Translations under genes and position numbers: made by a program
Shown here: one piece after another, positions 16,776 to 26,096 of the stretch
Numbering within the stretch: position 1 is the first letter of the stretch
How the letters are laid out: each line of letters starts with the position of its first letter
Notes under the pieces: generated by a model
What the model saw: only the letters and a program-made list of their open reading frames with translations
What the model was told of the DNA's origin: nothing
Database searches by the model: none
NCBI RefSeq assembly: GCF_017813335.1
Contig: NZ_JAGIYY010000013.1
Coordinates: 1 to 64,000 of the forward strand
Source: Tianweitania sediminis
Lineage (GTDB): Bacteria; Pseudomonadota; Alphaproteobacteria; Rhizobiales; Rhizobiaceae
Direction of reading: 5' to 3'
Length of the DNA: 64,000 nucleotides

Positions 16776-16850
16776 AGTCTCTCTCCTTGTTGTGGTGGTT
16801 GTTCAGAAAAGCTTGGCGCGGTGCCGCGAAGCAGGCTTGGGGCGCAGCAA

Positions 16851-17777
16851 TCAATTCGTCGTGAGCGCGGCCAGTATGGTGCGGGTGTTCTCGCGCATCA
16901 TCTCGATGTAGGTGGCAGCAGGTCCGCCATTGGACGACAGCGCATCGGAGTAAAGCGTGCCACCCAGGCTCAAACCCGCTTCGGACGCGATCTGCTCCAC
17001 CAGCCGTGAGTCAGCGATGTTTTCGGCAAAGACGGCAGTTGCGCGCTTCTGACGGATCTCGCGGATCAGCGAAGCGACGTCGGCCGCCGACGCTTCGGAA
17101 CTGGTGGACACGCCCTGCGGCGCAAGAAAGGTCACGCCATAATCCCGCTCGAAGTAGCGGAAGGCATTGTGGCCAACCACGGCAACCCGCCGGGCTTGGG
17201 GAAGCTCGCCAATCGCCAGCCTGATCTCCTTGTCGAGGCTGATGAGTTGCTCCTGGTACGCAGCCGCGTTGCCTTGGTACTCAGCACATCCGGCTTGATC
17301 CGCCGTGCAGAAGGCGTCCGCAATGTTGCGCACATAGACCAGCGCATTCTTTACCGATTGCCAGGCATGCGGATCATTGGGCATGGCGTGGAACACGGCT
17401 TCGCCGCCAATGAAGTGGTAATGCCCGCCGTTCGGATCGTTGAGAATGTCGGCGCCATCCGTCAGCACGGTCACCGGTGCCGTCGTCCCGCTCGCCTCCA
17501 CCAGCCGTTCCATAAAGCCTTCCAGCGAAAGCCCGTTGACCAGCACGACATCGGCGCGCGCAAGAGCCATCGCATCTGCTGGCCGAGGTTCATAAACGTG
17601 CGCGTCGCTGTCCCGCCCAACCAGCGTCCTGAGTTCGATCCGGTCGCCGCCGACGACCTTGGCGAAATCGCCGATGATGGAGAAGGTCGCAACTACGCCG
17701 AGTTTCTCCTCAGCCTCTGCGCCAGCGCAGACGCTGGCAGCGGCCATGAAGCAGAGGGCGGCAAGACAGTGTTTCAT
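16851..17777 (-). CDS. aztC: Zinc ABC transporter substrate-binding protein AztC
   Basis: A 308-residue periplasmic cluster A-I binding protein with a signal peptide (CLAALCFMAAASVCAGAEA). Putative zinc ligands His60, His137, His203 and Asp278 fall one residue before the AztC ligands (His61, His138, His204, Asp279). The loop GGHYHFIGG also supports zinc. It delivers zinc to an ABC permease. The usual aztA and aztB genes are not next to it; only the aztD-like gene follows, 75 bp downstream. The transporter must therefore be a ZnuBC-type system elsewhere, or aztAB have been lost. A Zur-like box lies upstream. Confidence 0.9.
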   Translation of the reverse strand: MKHCLAALCFMAAASVCAGAEAEEKLGVVATFSIIGDFAKVVGGDRIELRTLVGRDSDAHVYEPRPADAMALARADVVLVNGLSLEGFMERLVEASGTTAPVTVLTDGADILNDPNGGHYHFIGGEAVFHAMPNDPHAWQSVKNALVYVRNIADAFCTADQAGCAEYQGNAAAYQEQLISLDKEIRLAIGELPQARRVAVVGHNAFRYFERDYGVTFLAPQGVSTSSEASAADVASLIREIRQKRATAVFAENIADSRLVEQIASEAGLSLGGTLYSDALSSNGGPAATYIEMMRENTRTILAALTTN

Positions 17778-17860
17778 GGCAAGGCTCCGTGGCAGTTGGG
17801 GACGCGCCTGCCCCTGACGAGGGGCTTGTCCCCGGCGCGCTCCGTCGGTCAGCTGCGTAT
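17778..17860 (-). promoter_or_regulatory. aztC leader
   Basis: About 80 bases between the Zur-like box and the aztC start. It contains a GC-rich hairpin-like run (GCCCCTGACGAGGGGC) that could fold in the leader RNA. No long ORF or riboswitch was recognised. Confidence 0.35.
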
Positions 17861-17898
17861 GTTATGTTATCACATTCGTCAATATGAATGTTATACCT
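17861..17898. promoter_or_regulatory. Putative Zur operator
   Basis: GTTATGTTATCACATTC (17861-17877) resembles the alphaproteobacterial Zur palindrome GTAATGTAATAACATTAC. A second partial copy, TGAATGTTATACC, begins at 17885. The region is AT-rich and sits about 85-120 bp before aztC, so repression of aztC-aztD by zinc-loaded Zur is inferred. Confidence 0.6.
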
Positions 17899-18091
17899 TT
17901 ACATCGCTGATAGGGTCCGGTCCGCTTGCGTCGCATTCAGGTATATGGGACCTTGCCGCCCTCGCCTGCCGGTTCTTTGTCGGCTGAGCCGGGGCGGGAC
18001 CTTGCCAGAGCGCCTTGCTTCACCGAGAAAGAGTTCGCCTTGCCGCGCAACCGTCGTGCCAGCGCCGCGCCCCAGCGAGGGAGGATCTCGA

Positions 18092-18772
18092 GTGGCAACA
18101 GACAAGAAGGAGATGGTGCGATCGCTGATCTGGGCGAAGGAACTCGGGGAGCCTGAACTGGAGATTGCCGCCAAGGGCTTGTCGGAGCGCTTCTACCCGA
18201 AGAACAGTTATATCTGCCATCGCGGGGATCGCCTGGACAGTTGGACAGGCGTCGTCACCGGGCTCGTCAAGATGAGCGCGGTCTCGCTTTCGGGAAAGGC
18301 GACGACCTTTGTGGGCGTTGGCGCCGGAGGGTGGCTGGGCGAAGGGTCCATGCTCAAGAACGAGGAGCGCAAATACGACCTCGTCGCCCTGCGTGACACC
18401 CGGCTTCTCATGATGAACAAGGCGACCTTCATGGCGCTGTGTGAAAACAGCGTCGGCTTCAACCGCTTCCTTGTACGCCAACTGAACGAAAGACTCGGTC
18501 AGTTCGTCGCCATCACCGAACATGATCGTTCGTTCGACGCCAAGGCCCGCGTTGCGCGCAATCTTTCGTGGCTTTGCAATCCGGTCTTGAGCCCGCAGGT
18601 GGGCGGCGTGCTGGAGATCACCCAGGAAGAAGTCGGGCTGCTGGCCGGCATATCGCGGCAGGTCGCGAACCGCTGCCTAAAGGAACTCGCCGATGAGGGC
18701 CTAATCGACCTGCAGCCCGGCGCGATACGCCCGCTCGACCTGGAGGCCCTGTCGAACTACGGCTCTGGATGA
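18092..18772 (+). CDS. Crp/Fnr-family transcriptional regulator
   Basis: A protein of 226 residues from a GTG at 18092, chosen because GGGAGGA precedes it at good spacing. The N-terminal half is a cyclic-nucleotide-type beta-barrel (YICHRGDRLDSWTGVVTGLVK ... GEGSMLKNEERKYDLVALRD). The long dimer helix follows, and the C-terminal winged helix has TQEEVGLLAGISRQVANRCLKEL. There is no cysteine cluster like that of Fnr, so it is probably not an oxygen sensor, and the ligand is unknown. It lies just upstream of, and in the same direction as, the ligase-Liv transporter operon that starts at 18934, which it may control. Confidence 0.88.
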   Translation: MATDKKEMVRSLIWAKELGEPELEIAAKGLSERFYPKNSYICHRGDRLDSWTGVVTGLVKMSAVSLSGKATTFVGVGAGGWLGEGSMLKNEERKYDLVALRDTRLLMMNKATFMALCENSVGFNRFLVRQLNERLGQFVAITEHDRSFDAKARVARNLSWLCNPVLSPQVGGVLEITQEEVGLLAGISRQVANRCLKELADEGLIDLQPGAIRPLDLEALSNYGSG

Positions 18773-18853
18773 GAAATGCGCGCACACGCGCTGCGGATTG
18801 AAAAGACAACAAGCCGGTTTGTCTGTCAAGGCGCCGGTTGATCCAAGACAGCA

Positions 18854-18871
18854 TTTGGGGAATTCTCCAAA
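18854..18871. promoter_or_regulatory. Near-perfect 18-bp palindrome upstream of the ligase-Liv operon
   Basis: TTTGGGGAATTCTCCAAA is self-complementary except for one pair. It lies about 65 bp before the TTG start of the acyl-CoA ligase and downstream of the Crp/Fnr-type gene. It may be an operator for that regulator, although it does not match the standard Crp or Fnr consensus. Confidence 0.45.
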
Positions 18872-18933
18872 CCCAAGAAGAGGACAAACTCTTCGGGAGG
18901 AACGGACGCAACGTCGTTCGAGGAGGATTGGAA

Positions 18934-20907
18934 TTGGCGCAAGCTCAACCCTTGCCCGATACGTTTCCGAAATATCTTCTGCGCAATGCGGAGATGTTCG
19001 GATCGCGTGCGGCCATGCGGCACAAGGACCGCGGCATCTGGCAAAGCTGGACCTGGAGCCAGCAGCGCGATCAGATCCGCGATTTCGCGATCGGATTGAC
19101 CCGGCTCGGTTTGCAGAAGGGCGACCGTGTCGCCATTGTCGGCGCCAACCGGCCGCGGCTTTACTGGGCTGTTTGCGCTGTGCAGTCGGTCGGCGGCGTT
19201 CCGGTGCCCGTTTATGCCGATGCCGTGGCCGAAGAGCTTTCCTATGTTCTGACCCATGCCGGCGTGCGGTTTGCGGTGGTGCAGGATCAGGAGCAAGTCG
19301 ACAAGCTGCAAAGCTTCATCGAACAGCTGACCGTCCTGACTGCCATCATCTATGATGAGCCCCGGGGCTTGCGGGATTATGACAAGCACATGCTGCACGA
19401 TTATGCGGACGTGCAGGAGATGGGTCGCAGCGCCCAGCACGCCGACAAGCAACTCGCCACCCGTTGGGAACAGGACATACGCGCCGGTTCCGGCGAAGAC
19501 ATCTCCATCATGCTCTACACGTCCGGCACCACCGGTCGCTCCAAGGGCGTGATGCTGAAGGCGAAGAACGCGGTGAAGGCGGCGCAGGATACGGTCGCAT
19601 TCGACAAGCTTTCAGAGAAAGACAGCGTGCTCGCCTATCTGCCGCTTGCCTGGGTGGGTGATCACTACCTGAATTATGCGCAGGGCTATGTCGCTGGCTT
19701 CTGCGTCGCCTGCCCAGAAAGTGGGCAAACCATCACGCAGGATCTTCGCGAACTGGCGCCCACATTTTACTTTGCGCCGCCACGCGTTTTTGAAGGGCTG
19801 CTGACGTCCATCACCATCCGCATGGAAGATGCGGGGCGCTTCAAGCAGCGCATCTACAAGCACTATATCGAGGTCGCGCGGAAACACGGCGAAGCGATCC
19901 TCGAGGGTCGTCCTGTGCCGGCTTCGGCACGGGTCTCGTATGCGCTGGGTGAGATCCTGGTTTATGGTCCGCTCAAGAACGTGCTTGGCCTTTCCAACAT
20001 CCGCGTGGCCTACACCGCGGGCGAAGCGATCGGCTCGGATCTGTTTTCCTTTTTCCGCTCGCTCGGCGTGAACCTGAAGCAGCTTTACGGCCAGACCGAA
20101 GCCTTCCTTTATGTAACCTGCCAGAAGGACGGTGAGGTTCGCTCCGACACCGTTGGACCGCCTGCGCCCAACGTCGACATCCGCATTTCCGAGGATGGCG
20201 AAGTGCAGTTCCGCTCACCGGGAATGTTCTCGGGCTATTATCTGGAAGAAGAAAAAACCGCCGAAACGCTGACGGAAGACGGCTACGTCAAGACAGGTGA
20301 TGCGGGTTTCTTCGACACGGACGGCCAGCTCAAGATCATCGACCGCGCAAAGGACGTCGGCAAGCTGTCGAGCGGGGCGCTGTTTGCGCCCAAATACCTC
20401 GAAAACATGCTGAAATTCTTCCCCAACATCAAGGAAGCGGTGGCGTTCGGAAACGGTCGCGACTTTGCGTCGGCTTTCATCAACATCGACCTGCAGGCAG
20501 TTGGTAACTGGGCCGAGCGCAACAACATCGCCTACGCGTCCTACCAGGAACTCGCCGGGCATCCCCTGGTCTACAAGATGATTGCCGCCAATGTGGAAGA
20601 CACCAACCGGCGGCTGGCCGCCGAGCCGATGATGGCGGCCGCCCAGATCAAGCGCTTCCTGATCCTCCACAAGGAACTCGATGCCGATGACGGCGAGTTG
20701 ACCCGCACGCAAAAGGTGCGCCGCGCCTTTGTCGCCGAACGCTACGCCCCCCTGATCAACGCTCTCTATGAAGGCGTCAGCGAGAAGTATGTCGAGACGG
20801 AGGTGACCTACGAAGACGGTCGCAAGGGGCGGATCGCTGCTACCGTGAAGATCGTCGATGCGCCTGTGTTCAAAGCGGCCGAGCCTGTGAAGGAGGCAGC
20901 GGAATGA
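18934..20907 (+). CDS. AMP-forming long-chain acyl-CoA ligase (FAA1 type)
   Basis: About 657 residues from a TTG at 18934, which follows AGGAGG with 7-base spacing; earlier in-frame starts lack a ribosome site. Adenylate-forming motifs are complete: YTSGTTGRSKGVM near residue 194, YGQTEAF, TGDAGFF, and the FAA1-type IDRAKDVGKLSSG with a C-terminal KVRRAF region. It would activate a carboxylic acid with ATP and CoA. Its end overlaps the Liv ATPase gene by 4 bp, linking substrate uptake with CoA activation. The substrate could be a medium- or long-chain or aromatic acid; sequence alone does not decide. Confidence 0.9.
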   Translation: MAQAQPLPDTFPKYLLRNAEMFGSRAAMRHKDRGIWQSWTWSQQRDQIRDFAIGLTRLGLQKGDRVAIVGANRPRLYWAVCAVQSVGGVPVPVYADAVAEELSYVLTHAGVRFAVVQDQEQVDKLQSFIEQLTVLTAIIYDEPRGLRDYDKHMLHDYADVQEMGRSAQHADKQLATRWEQDIRAGSGEDISIMLYTSGTTGRSKGVMLKAKNAVKAAQDTVAFDKLSEKDSVLAYLPLAWVGDHYLNYAQGYVAGFCVACPESGQTITQDLRELAPTFYFAPPRVFEGLLTSITIRMEDAGRFKQRIYKHYIEVARKHGEAILEGRPVPASARVSYALGEILVYGPLKNVLGLSNIRVAYTAGEAIGSDLFSFFRSLGVNLKQLYGQTEAFLYVTCQKDGEVRSDTVGPPAPNVDIRISEDGEVQFRSPGMFSGYYLEEEKTAETLTEDGYVKTGDAGFFDTDGQLKIIDRAKDVGKLSSGALFAPKYLENMLKFFPNIKEAVAFGNGRDFASAFINIDLQAVGNWAERNNIAYASYQELAGHPLVYKMIAANVEDTNRRLAAEPMMAAAQIKRFLILHKELDADDGELTRTQKVRRAFVAERYAPLINALYEGVSEKYVETEVTYEDGRKGRIAATVKIVDAPVFKAAEPVKEAAE

Positions 20908-21725
20908 ACGCGCGCCCCGATCATTCCGTGCTGGCCGACCAGGAGGGCTCCGCCAGGGATGACCTCCTGATGGACGTCCGCAACGTTTCGCTATCCTTCG
21001 GCGGCGTGAAGGCGATCACCGACATTTCCTTTGATGTCCGGCAGGGCGAGATCCGCGCGATCATCGGACCCAACGGCGCCGGCAAGACCTCGATGCTCAA
21101 CGTCATCAACGGCTTCTACACGCCGCAGGTCGGCACGATCACCTTCCGCGGGGTGGAGCGTCGTTCGATGAAGCCGCACGACGCGGTGCGCCAGGGCATT
21201 GCGCGGACCTTCCAGAACGTCGCCTTGTTCAAGGGCATGTCGACCTTGGACAACATCATGGCCGGGCGCTCCGTGCTGATGAAGCGCAATATCGTCTGGC
21301 AGATGCTGTGGCGCGGCCCCGCCTTGCGCGAAGAAATCGAACATCGCGAAAAGGTTGAGGAGATCATCGACTTTCTGGAAATTGAGCACATCCGCCGCAC
21401 GCCTGTGGGCAAGCTGCCTTATGGTCTCCAGAAGCGGGTCGAACTTGGCCGCGCCTTGGCGATGGAACCCTCGCTTCTTCTTCTGGATGAGCCAATGGCT
21501 GGCATGAACCTTGAAGAAAAAGAGGACATGAGCCGCTTCATCCTCGACGTGAACCAGCAGCGCGGCACCACCATCGCCTTGATCGAGCATGACATGGGCG
21601 TGGTGATGGACTTATCCGACCGCGTGGTCGTGCTCGATTACGGCAAGAAGATCGCTGACGGACCGCCTGACGAGGTCAAGAACAGCCAAGCGGTGATCGA
21701 CGCCTATCTCGGCGTGCCGCACTGA
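20904..21725 (+). CDS. livG: Branched-chain-amino-acid-type ABC transporter ATP-binding protein (LivG-like)
   Basis: A protein of 273 residues with Walker A GPNGAGKTS (55-63), Walker B LLLLDEPMAG and the H-loop IEHDMG. The signature is LPYGLQKRVELGRAL, the LivG form of LSGGQ. A 24-residue N-terminal extension precedes the domain. LivG family ATPases drive import of amino acids, and in catabolic clusters also of aromatic or dicarboxylic acids. It is the first transporter gene after the acyl-CoA ligase, with which it overlaps. Confidence 0.93.
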   Translation: MNARPDHSVLADQEGSARDDLLMDVRNVSLSFGGVKAITDISFDVRQGEIRAIIGPNGAGKTSMLNVINGFYTPQVGTITFRGVERRSMKPHDAVRQGIARTFQNVALFKGMSTLDNIMAGRSVLMKRNIVWQMLWRGPALREEIEHREKVEEIIDFLEIEHIRRTPVGKLPYGLQKRVELGRALAMEPSLLLLDEPMAGMNLEEKEDMSRFILDVNQQRGTTIALIEHDMGVVMDLSDRVVVLDYGKKIADGPPDEVKNSQAVIDAYLGVPH

Positions 21726-21746
21726 TCCGGTTGGGGAGGACCGAAC

Positions 21747-22706
21747 ATGAGTTACTTGCATTCGATCTTCGTGGCGCCTTTCGCCGACATGGCCGACGCG
21801 CCGGATTTCTTTCTCCAGGTGGTCTGGGAAGGGCTGGTGTCCGGCGTTCTATACGCACTGATCGCGCTCGGTTTCGTGCTGATCTACAAGTCGTCGCGCA
21901 TCTTCAACTTCGCGCAGGGCATCATGGTGGTGTTTGCCGCCCTGACCCTGGTCGGGCTGCATGAAAACGGCGTGCCCGCCCTGCTCGCGGTACCTTTGAC
22001 GCTGCTTGTGATGTTTGTGCTCGCCGTCGGGATCGAGCGCGCCGTTCTGCGCCCGTTGGTCAATCAGCCCGACATCATCCTGTTCATGGCAACCATCGGC
22101 ATCACCCTGTTCCTGATCGGACTGGGCGAAACCATCTTCGGCGGCGCCAACAAGGTGATGATCACCGAACAGCTGGGAATCCCCACCGGCTCCTGGGTGG
22201 TTGAACCTTTCGGGGGCTTCGTGTCGGTCGAGCAGAAGGACGTGACCGCCGTAGTTGGCGCCGTGCTTCTGGTGATTGCACTGCTGGTTTTCCTCAACAA
22301 GTCGAAGATGGGCCGCGCCATTCGCGCGCTGGGCGACGATCACCAGGCCGCTTTGTCGGTCGGCATTTCCCTCTCCACGATCTGGGTGCTCGTCTGGTTC
22401 ATCTCGGGCATCATCGCGCTGGCCACCGGCATCGTTTGGGGCGCGCGGGCCGGCGTGTCGTTTGCGCTGGAGGTCATCGCGCTGAAGGCTTTGCCGGTTC
22501 TCATGCTGGGCGGTCTTGAAAGCGTCACCGGTGCCATCGTCGGCGGCCTGGCCATCGGCATCCTCGAAAAGGTCTTCGAGATCTATTGGGGGCAGCCGCT
22601 GCTTGGCGGCAACACCGAAGCCTGGTTCGCCTACATGCTGGCGCTCCTGGTGCTTCTTGTGCGGCCGCAGGGCCTTTTCGGCGAAAAGATCATCGAGCGG
22701 GTTTGA
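21747..22706 (+). CDS. livH: Branched-chain-amino-acid-type ABC transporter permease (LivH-like)
   Basis: A protein of 319 residues with about eight membrane helices. It carries the LivH features LVSGVLYALIALGFVLIYK at the first core helix, FNFAQG, and a C-terminal segment GGLESVTGAIVGGLAIG that contacts the ATPase. An N-terminal extension of about 25 residues (HSIFVAPFADMADAPDF) is longer than in Escherichia coli LivH. It is 21 bp after livG and 3 bp before livM, and forms half of the channel. Confidence 0.94.
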   Translation: MSYLHSIFVAPFADMADAPDFFLQVVWEGLVSGVLYALIALGFVLIYKSSRIFNFAQGIMVVFAALTLVGLHENGVPALLAVPLTLLVMFVLAVGIERAVLRPLVNQPDIILFMATIGITLFLIGLGETIFGGANKVMITEQLGIPTGSWVVEPFGGFVSVEQKDVTAVVGAVLLVIALLVFLNKSKMGRAIRALGDDHQAALSVGISLSTIWVLVWFISGIIALATGIVWGARAGVSFALEVIALKALPVLMLGGLESVTGAIVGGLAIGILEKVFEIYWGQPLLGGNTEAWFAYMLALLVLLVRPQGLFGEKIIERV

Positions 22707-22709
22707 TCC

Positions 22710-23786
22710 ATGTTTTACCGCATTGCCGGCCAATACAAGACGAGCTACGGGGCGGACTACGCGCTCTTCCCGATCAAGCAGGACGCGTGGCTGCTCGCCC
22801 TGATCCTTGTGTTTGCATTCGTGGTTTTTCCGCTGACGGCAAGCGACTTCATGTTTCGTGCGCTGCTGATCCCCGTGCTGATCTATGCATTGGCAGCGCT
22901 GGGTTTGAACATCCTCACAGGCTATGCGGGCCAGCTGTCGCTGGGCACCGGAGCGTTCATGGGCGTCGGCGCTTATGCTTGCTACAAGCTGATCACGATC
23001 TTTCCCGAGATGAACATCATCGGCGCGATCGTTCTGTCCGGCTTCTTTTCAGCGGCAGCCGGCGTCGCGTTCGGCCTCCCCTCTCTCAGGATCAAGGGTT
23101 TCTATCTCGCGATCGCGACACTTGCCGCGCAATTCTTCCTGCTGTGGCTGTTCCAGAAATGGGCCTGGCTCTACAACTACAACGCGTCCGGCGCGATCCA
23201 GGTGCCCAACACACAGCTGTTCGGCGTCACGATCACGGGCGCTCAGGCGCCGGTTCTCGCGCAGTACTTCTTCGTTCTGATCACCGTCTGCATCTTGACC
23301 GCCTTCGCGATCAACATCACGCGCGGCCGCATCGGGCGCACCTGGAAGGCCGTGCGCGACATGGACATCGCCGCGGAGCTCGTTGGCATCAACCTCATGA
23401 AGGCCAAGCTGTCGGCCTTCTTTGTGTCGAGCTACATCGTCGGCATCGCCGGAGCCTTGTTTGTGTTCTTGTGGCGCGGTGCCGCCGAAGCGGACCTATT
23501 CGACATCCAGCTTTCGTTTCGCGTCCTGTTTATCGCCATCATCGGCGGCCTGGGCTCGATCCTCGGCAATTATCTTGGCGCATTGCTGATCGTGGCGCTG
23601 CCGGTGATCATCGGCACCGTACCTGCCGCGGTCGGCCTGCCGATCTCGTCCGCCATGGTCGAGCATCTCAACACAATGATCATTGGCGCGCTGATCATCG
23701 GCTTTCTCATCCTGGAGCCCCATGGGCTCGCAAGGTTGTGGGCCCTGATGCGCGAAAAGCTGATTATCTGGCCATTCCCGCACTGA
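22710..23786 (+). CDS. livM: Branched-chain-amino-acid-type ABC transporter permease (LivM-like)
   Basis: A protein of 358 residues, the second permease of the channel. It has LivM marks: YALAALGLNILTGYAGQLSLG, SLRIKGFYLAIATLA, and the coupling segment GGLGSILGNYLGALLIV, plus about ten hydrophobic helices. The N-terminus (MFYRIAGQYKTSYGADYALF) is a soluble extension seen in this catabolic type of Liv operon. It starts 3 bp after livH stops and is followed 66 bp later by the binding protein. Confidence 0.94.
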   Translation: MFYRIAGQYKTSYGADYALFPIKQDAWLLALILVFAFVVFPLTASDFMFRALLIPVLIYALAALGLNILTGYAGQLSLGTGAFMGVGAYACYKLITIFPEMNIIGAIVLSGFFSAAAGVAFGLPSLRIKGFYLAIATLAAQFFLLWLFQKWAWLYNYNASGAIQVPNTQLFGVTITGAQAPVLAQYFFVLITVCILTAFAINITRGRIGRTWKAVRDMDIAAELVGINLMKAKLSAFFVSSYIVGIAGALFVFLWRGAAEADLFDIQLSFRVLFIAIIGGLGSILGNYLGALLIVALPVIIGTVPAAVGLPISSAMVEHLNTMIIGALIIGFLILEPHGLARLWALMREKLIIWPFPH

Positions 23787-23852
23787 GGAGGATGCAGTGC
23801 GGGCAACTTGAAGTCTGAGAACGCCCGGCAAGGGCAAGAAGTGGAGGAAAAC

Positions 23853-25166
23853 ATGAAAATGACGTTCAAGACGGCACTGCTGTCGACGATCCTTGCTGCA
23901 GGGCTCGCCATGCCAGCCTTTGCACAGGAAGTCCTGAAGCTGCCCAACATGTCCTATCGCACCGGCCCGTTTGCAGCGACGGGAACGCCGCACATGAACG
24001 GTCAGCGAGACTACATGACCATGCTGAACGAGCGCGACGGCGGCATCGGCGGCGTCCGCGTCGCCTTTGATGAATGCGAAACCGGCTACAACACCGAAAA
24101 AGGTGTTGAGTGCTATGAAAAGTCGAAGGCCGAAGGCGCTTTGGTGACGCAGCCCTGGTCCACCGGCATCACCCTGCAGGTTCTGCCGCGCACCAATGTT
24201 GACGCGATTCCGATGTACGCGCCGGGCTATGGCTTCTCGGCCATGCAGGACGGCAAGACGTTCAAATGGGCGTTCAACCCGCCGACATCTTATTGGGACG
24301 GCGCCTCGATGATCATGAACGCCATCTCCGATGGAGATCTCGCGAACCTCAAGGGCAAGAAGGTGGCCTTCCTTCATCTCGACCACCCCTACGGCAAGGA
24401 GCCGCTGCCGCTTCTAGAAAAGCTTGCGGCCGACCACGGCTTCGAACTGCTGCCGATCCCCGTCGGCTTGAGCGAGATGCAGAATCAATCGGCGCAGTGG
24501 CTGCAGATCCGCCGCGAACGCCCGGACTTCGTGGTGATGTGGGGCTGGGGCGCGATGAACGCCGGTGCGATCACCGAAGCGGTCAAGACGCGCTACCCGA
24601 TGGACCAGTTCGTCAGCGTCTGGTGGGGCGCCCATGAGCCCGACCTCAAGCTGGTCGGCGAAGAGGGCAAGGGCTACCGCGCGCTCAGCTGGAACTTCGC
24701 TGATCCCAACGCGAAGCTCATGCAGGACGTGAAGAAGCACGTGGTGGATGCGGGCAAGTCGCAGCTCAACCAAGGCGCGGGCGAGTTCGAAAGCACGCCC
24801 TATCAGCGTGGCATCCTGATGTCGGTGATCCTCGCAGAAGCCGTAAAGGCGGCTCAGGAGCATGCTGGCACAAAGATGATCAACCGCGAACAGCTGCGTT
24901 GGGGCCTCGAAAACGTCAAGCTCGACGAAGCCACCCTCGAAGAGCTGGGTGCAACCGGCATGATGGCGCCGTTCTCCATGAGCTGCAGCAATCACACCGG
25001 CCATGCGGGCGCCTGGATGGTGGAATGGGACGGCACCAAGTTCAACAAGGTGTCCGATCTGCTCAGCGCCGACCGCGCGGTGATCGACCCGCTGGTCGAG
25101 AAGGCAGCGGCGGACTACGCGGCGGCCAATCAGCCCTGGCAGATGAACGAAGAGTGCACGCAGTAA
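23853..25166 (+). CDS. ABC transporter periplasmic substrate-binding protein (Liv type)
   Basis: A protein of 437 residues from the ATG at 23853, with GGAGGA just upstream. A Sec signal peptide (TALLSTILAAGLAMPAFAQE) is followed by a two-lobed periplasmic binding protein type I fold of the peripla_BP_6 class. It is longer than LivK (about 370) and has extra cysteines (DECETGYNTEKGVECYE), a trait of binding proteins for non-amino-acid ligands. Substrate is unknown; from the flanking ligases I infer a carboxylic acid. A strong hairpin follows its stop. Confidence 0.92.
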   Translation: MKMTFKTALLSTILAAGLAMPAFAQEVLKLPNMSYRTGPFAATGTPHMNGQRDYMTMLNERDGGIGGVRVAFDECETGYNTEKGVECYEKSKAEGALVTQPWSTGITLQVLPRTNVDAIPMYAPGYGFSAMQDGKTFKWAFNPPTSYWDGASMIMNAISDGDLANLKGKKVAFLHLDHPYGKEPLPLLEKLAADHGFELLPIPVGLSEMQNQSAQWLQIRRERPDFVVMWGWGAMNAGAITEAVKTRYPMDQFVSVWWGAHEPDLKLVGEEGKGYRALSWNFADPNAKLMQDVKKHVVDAGKSQLNQGAGEFESTPYQRGILMSVILAEAVKAAQEHAGTKMINREQLRWGLENVKLDEATLEELGATGMMAPFSMSCSNHTGHAGAWMVEWDGTKFNKVSDLLSADRAVIDPLVEKAAADYAAANQPWQMNEECTQ

Positions 25167-25176
25167 GCGCGTGAGC

Positions 25177-25209
25177 CGGCGGCGGCGCGGGCGATCCGTG
25201 CCGCCGCCG
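25177..25209 (+). terminator. Strong intercistronic hairpin after the binding-protein gene
   Basis: CGGCGGCGGC and GCCGCCGCCG form a perfect 10-bp stem with a 13-base loop, 10 bases after the stop. No T-run follows. Such hairpins often protect binding-protein mRNA or lower readthrough into the next gene, here livF. Confidence 0.55.
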
Positions 25210-25234
25210 CATCTTCCAACTGTTTGGTGAAGCC

Positions 25235-26071
25235 ATGATCCCGAACCCCGCCCCTGCAACACAGACCGTGGAACCGATCCTTTCGGTCAACAACATCGAG
25301 GTGATCTATGATCACGTGATCCTCGTTCTGAAGGGTGTTTCCTTGACCGTGCCGCGCGGCGGTATCACGGCCATTCTCGGTGCCAATGGGGCCGGCAAGA
25401 CCACGACATTGAAGGCCATCTCCAACCTGCTTCATGCCGAGCGCGGCGAAGTGACCAAGGGCTCCATCGTTTTCGATGGGGAGGAAGTGCAGGCGCTTTC
25501 CTCCAATCTCCTGGTGCGGCGAGGCTGCATCCAGGTCATGGAAGGTCGGCACTGCTTCGGCCACCTTTCGGTGGAAGACAACCTGATGACGGGCGCGTTC
25601 ACCCGGAAAGATGGCGCGGCGGCCATCAAGGCTGACCTTGACCTCGTTTATGACTATTTCCCGCGCTTGAAAGTGCGCCGCACCAGCCAGGCCGGATACA
25701 CATCCGGCGGCGAACAGCAGATGACGGCAATCGGCCGGGCGCTGATGTCACGGCCCAAGATGATCCTGCTCGACGAGCCCTCCATGGGTCTGGCCCCGCA
25801 GCTGGTGGAAGAAATCTTTGAGATCGTGAAGAAGCTCAATGACGAGCAGGGGGTGTCCTTCCTGCTGGCCGAACAGAACACCAATGTCGCGCTGCGCTAC
25901 GCCAAATACGGCTACATCCTGGAGTCCGGCCGCGTGGTGCTCGATGGCGAAGCCGCGGCGCTGCGCGAAAACGACGACGTGAAGGAATTCTACCTCGGCG
26001 TTGGCGGGGAAGGCCGCAAATCGTTTCGCGACGTGAAGCACTACAAGCGCCGAAAACGCTGGCTGTCGTGA
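25235..26071 (+). CDS. livF: Branched-chain-amino-acid-type ABC transporter ATP-binding protein (LivF-like)
   Basis: A protein of 278 residues with Walker A GANGAGKTT, signature SGGEQQMTAIGRAL, Walker B MILLDEPSMGLAP and the LivF-type switch LLAEQNTNVAL. The C-terminus has an extra basic tail (KHYKRRKRWLS) not found in ordinary LivF. It forms the ATPase pair with the livG product at 20904. It is 68 bp after the binding-protein gene, past the hairpin, and 25 bp before the ligase-like gene. Confidence 0.94.
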   Translation: MIPNPAPATQTVEPILSVNNIEVIYDHVILVLKGVSLTVPRGGITAILGANGAGKTTTLKAISNLLHAERGEVTKGSIVFDGEEVQALSSNLLVRRGCIQVMEGRHCFGHLSVEDNLMTGAFTRKDGAAAIKADLDLVYDYFPRLKVRRTSQAGYTSGGEQQMTAIGRALMSRPKMILLDEPSMGLAPQLVEEIFEIVKKLNDEQGVSFLLAEQNTNVALRYAKYGYILESGRVVLDGEAAALRENDDVKEFYLGVGGEGRKSFRDVKHYKRRKRWLS

Positions 26072-26096
26072 ACCCGCGCTTCAAAGGACTGCTTGC

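Noticed and set aside
17888-18091. N-terminal extension of the Crp/Fnr gene
   Set aside because: It covers the Zur-like region and lacks a ribosome site; GTG 18092 follows GGGAGGA and fits the family length.
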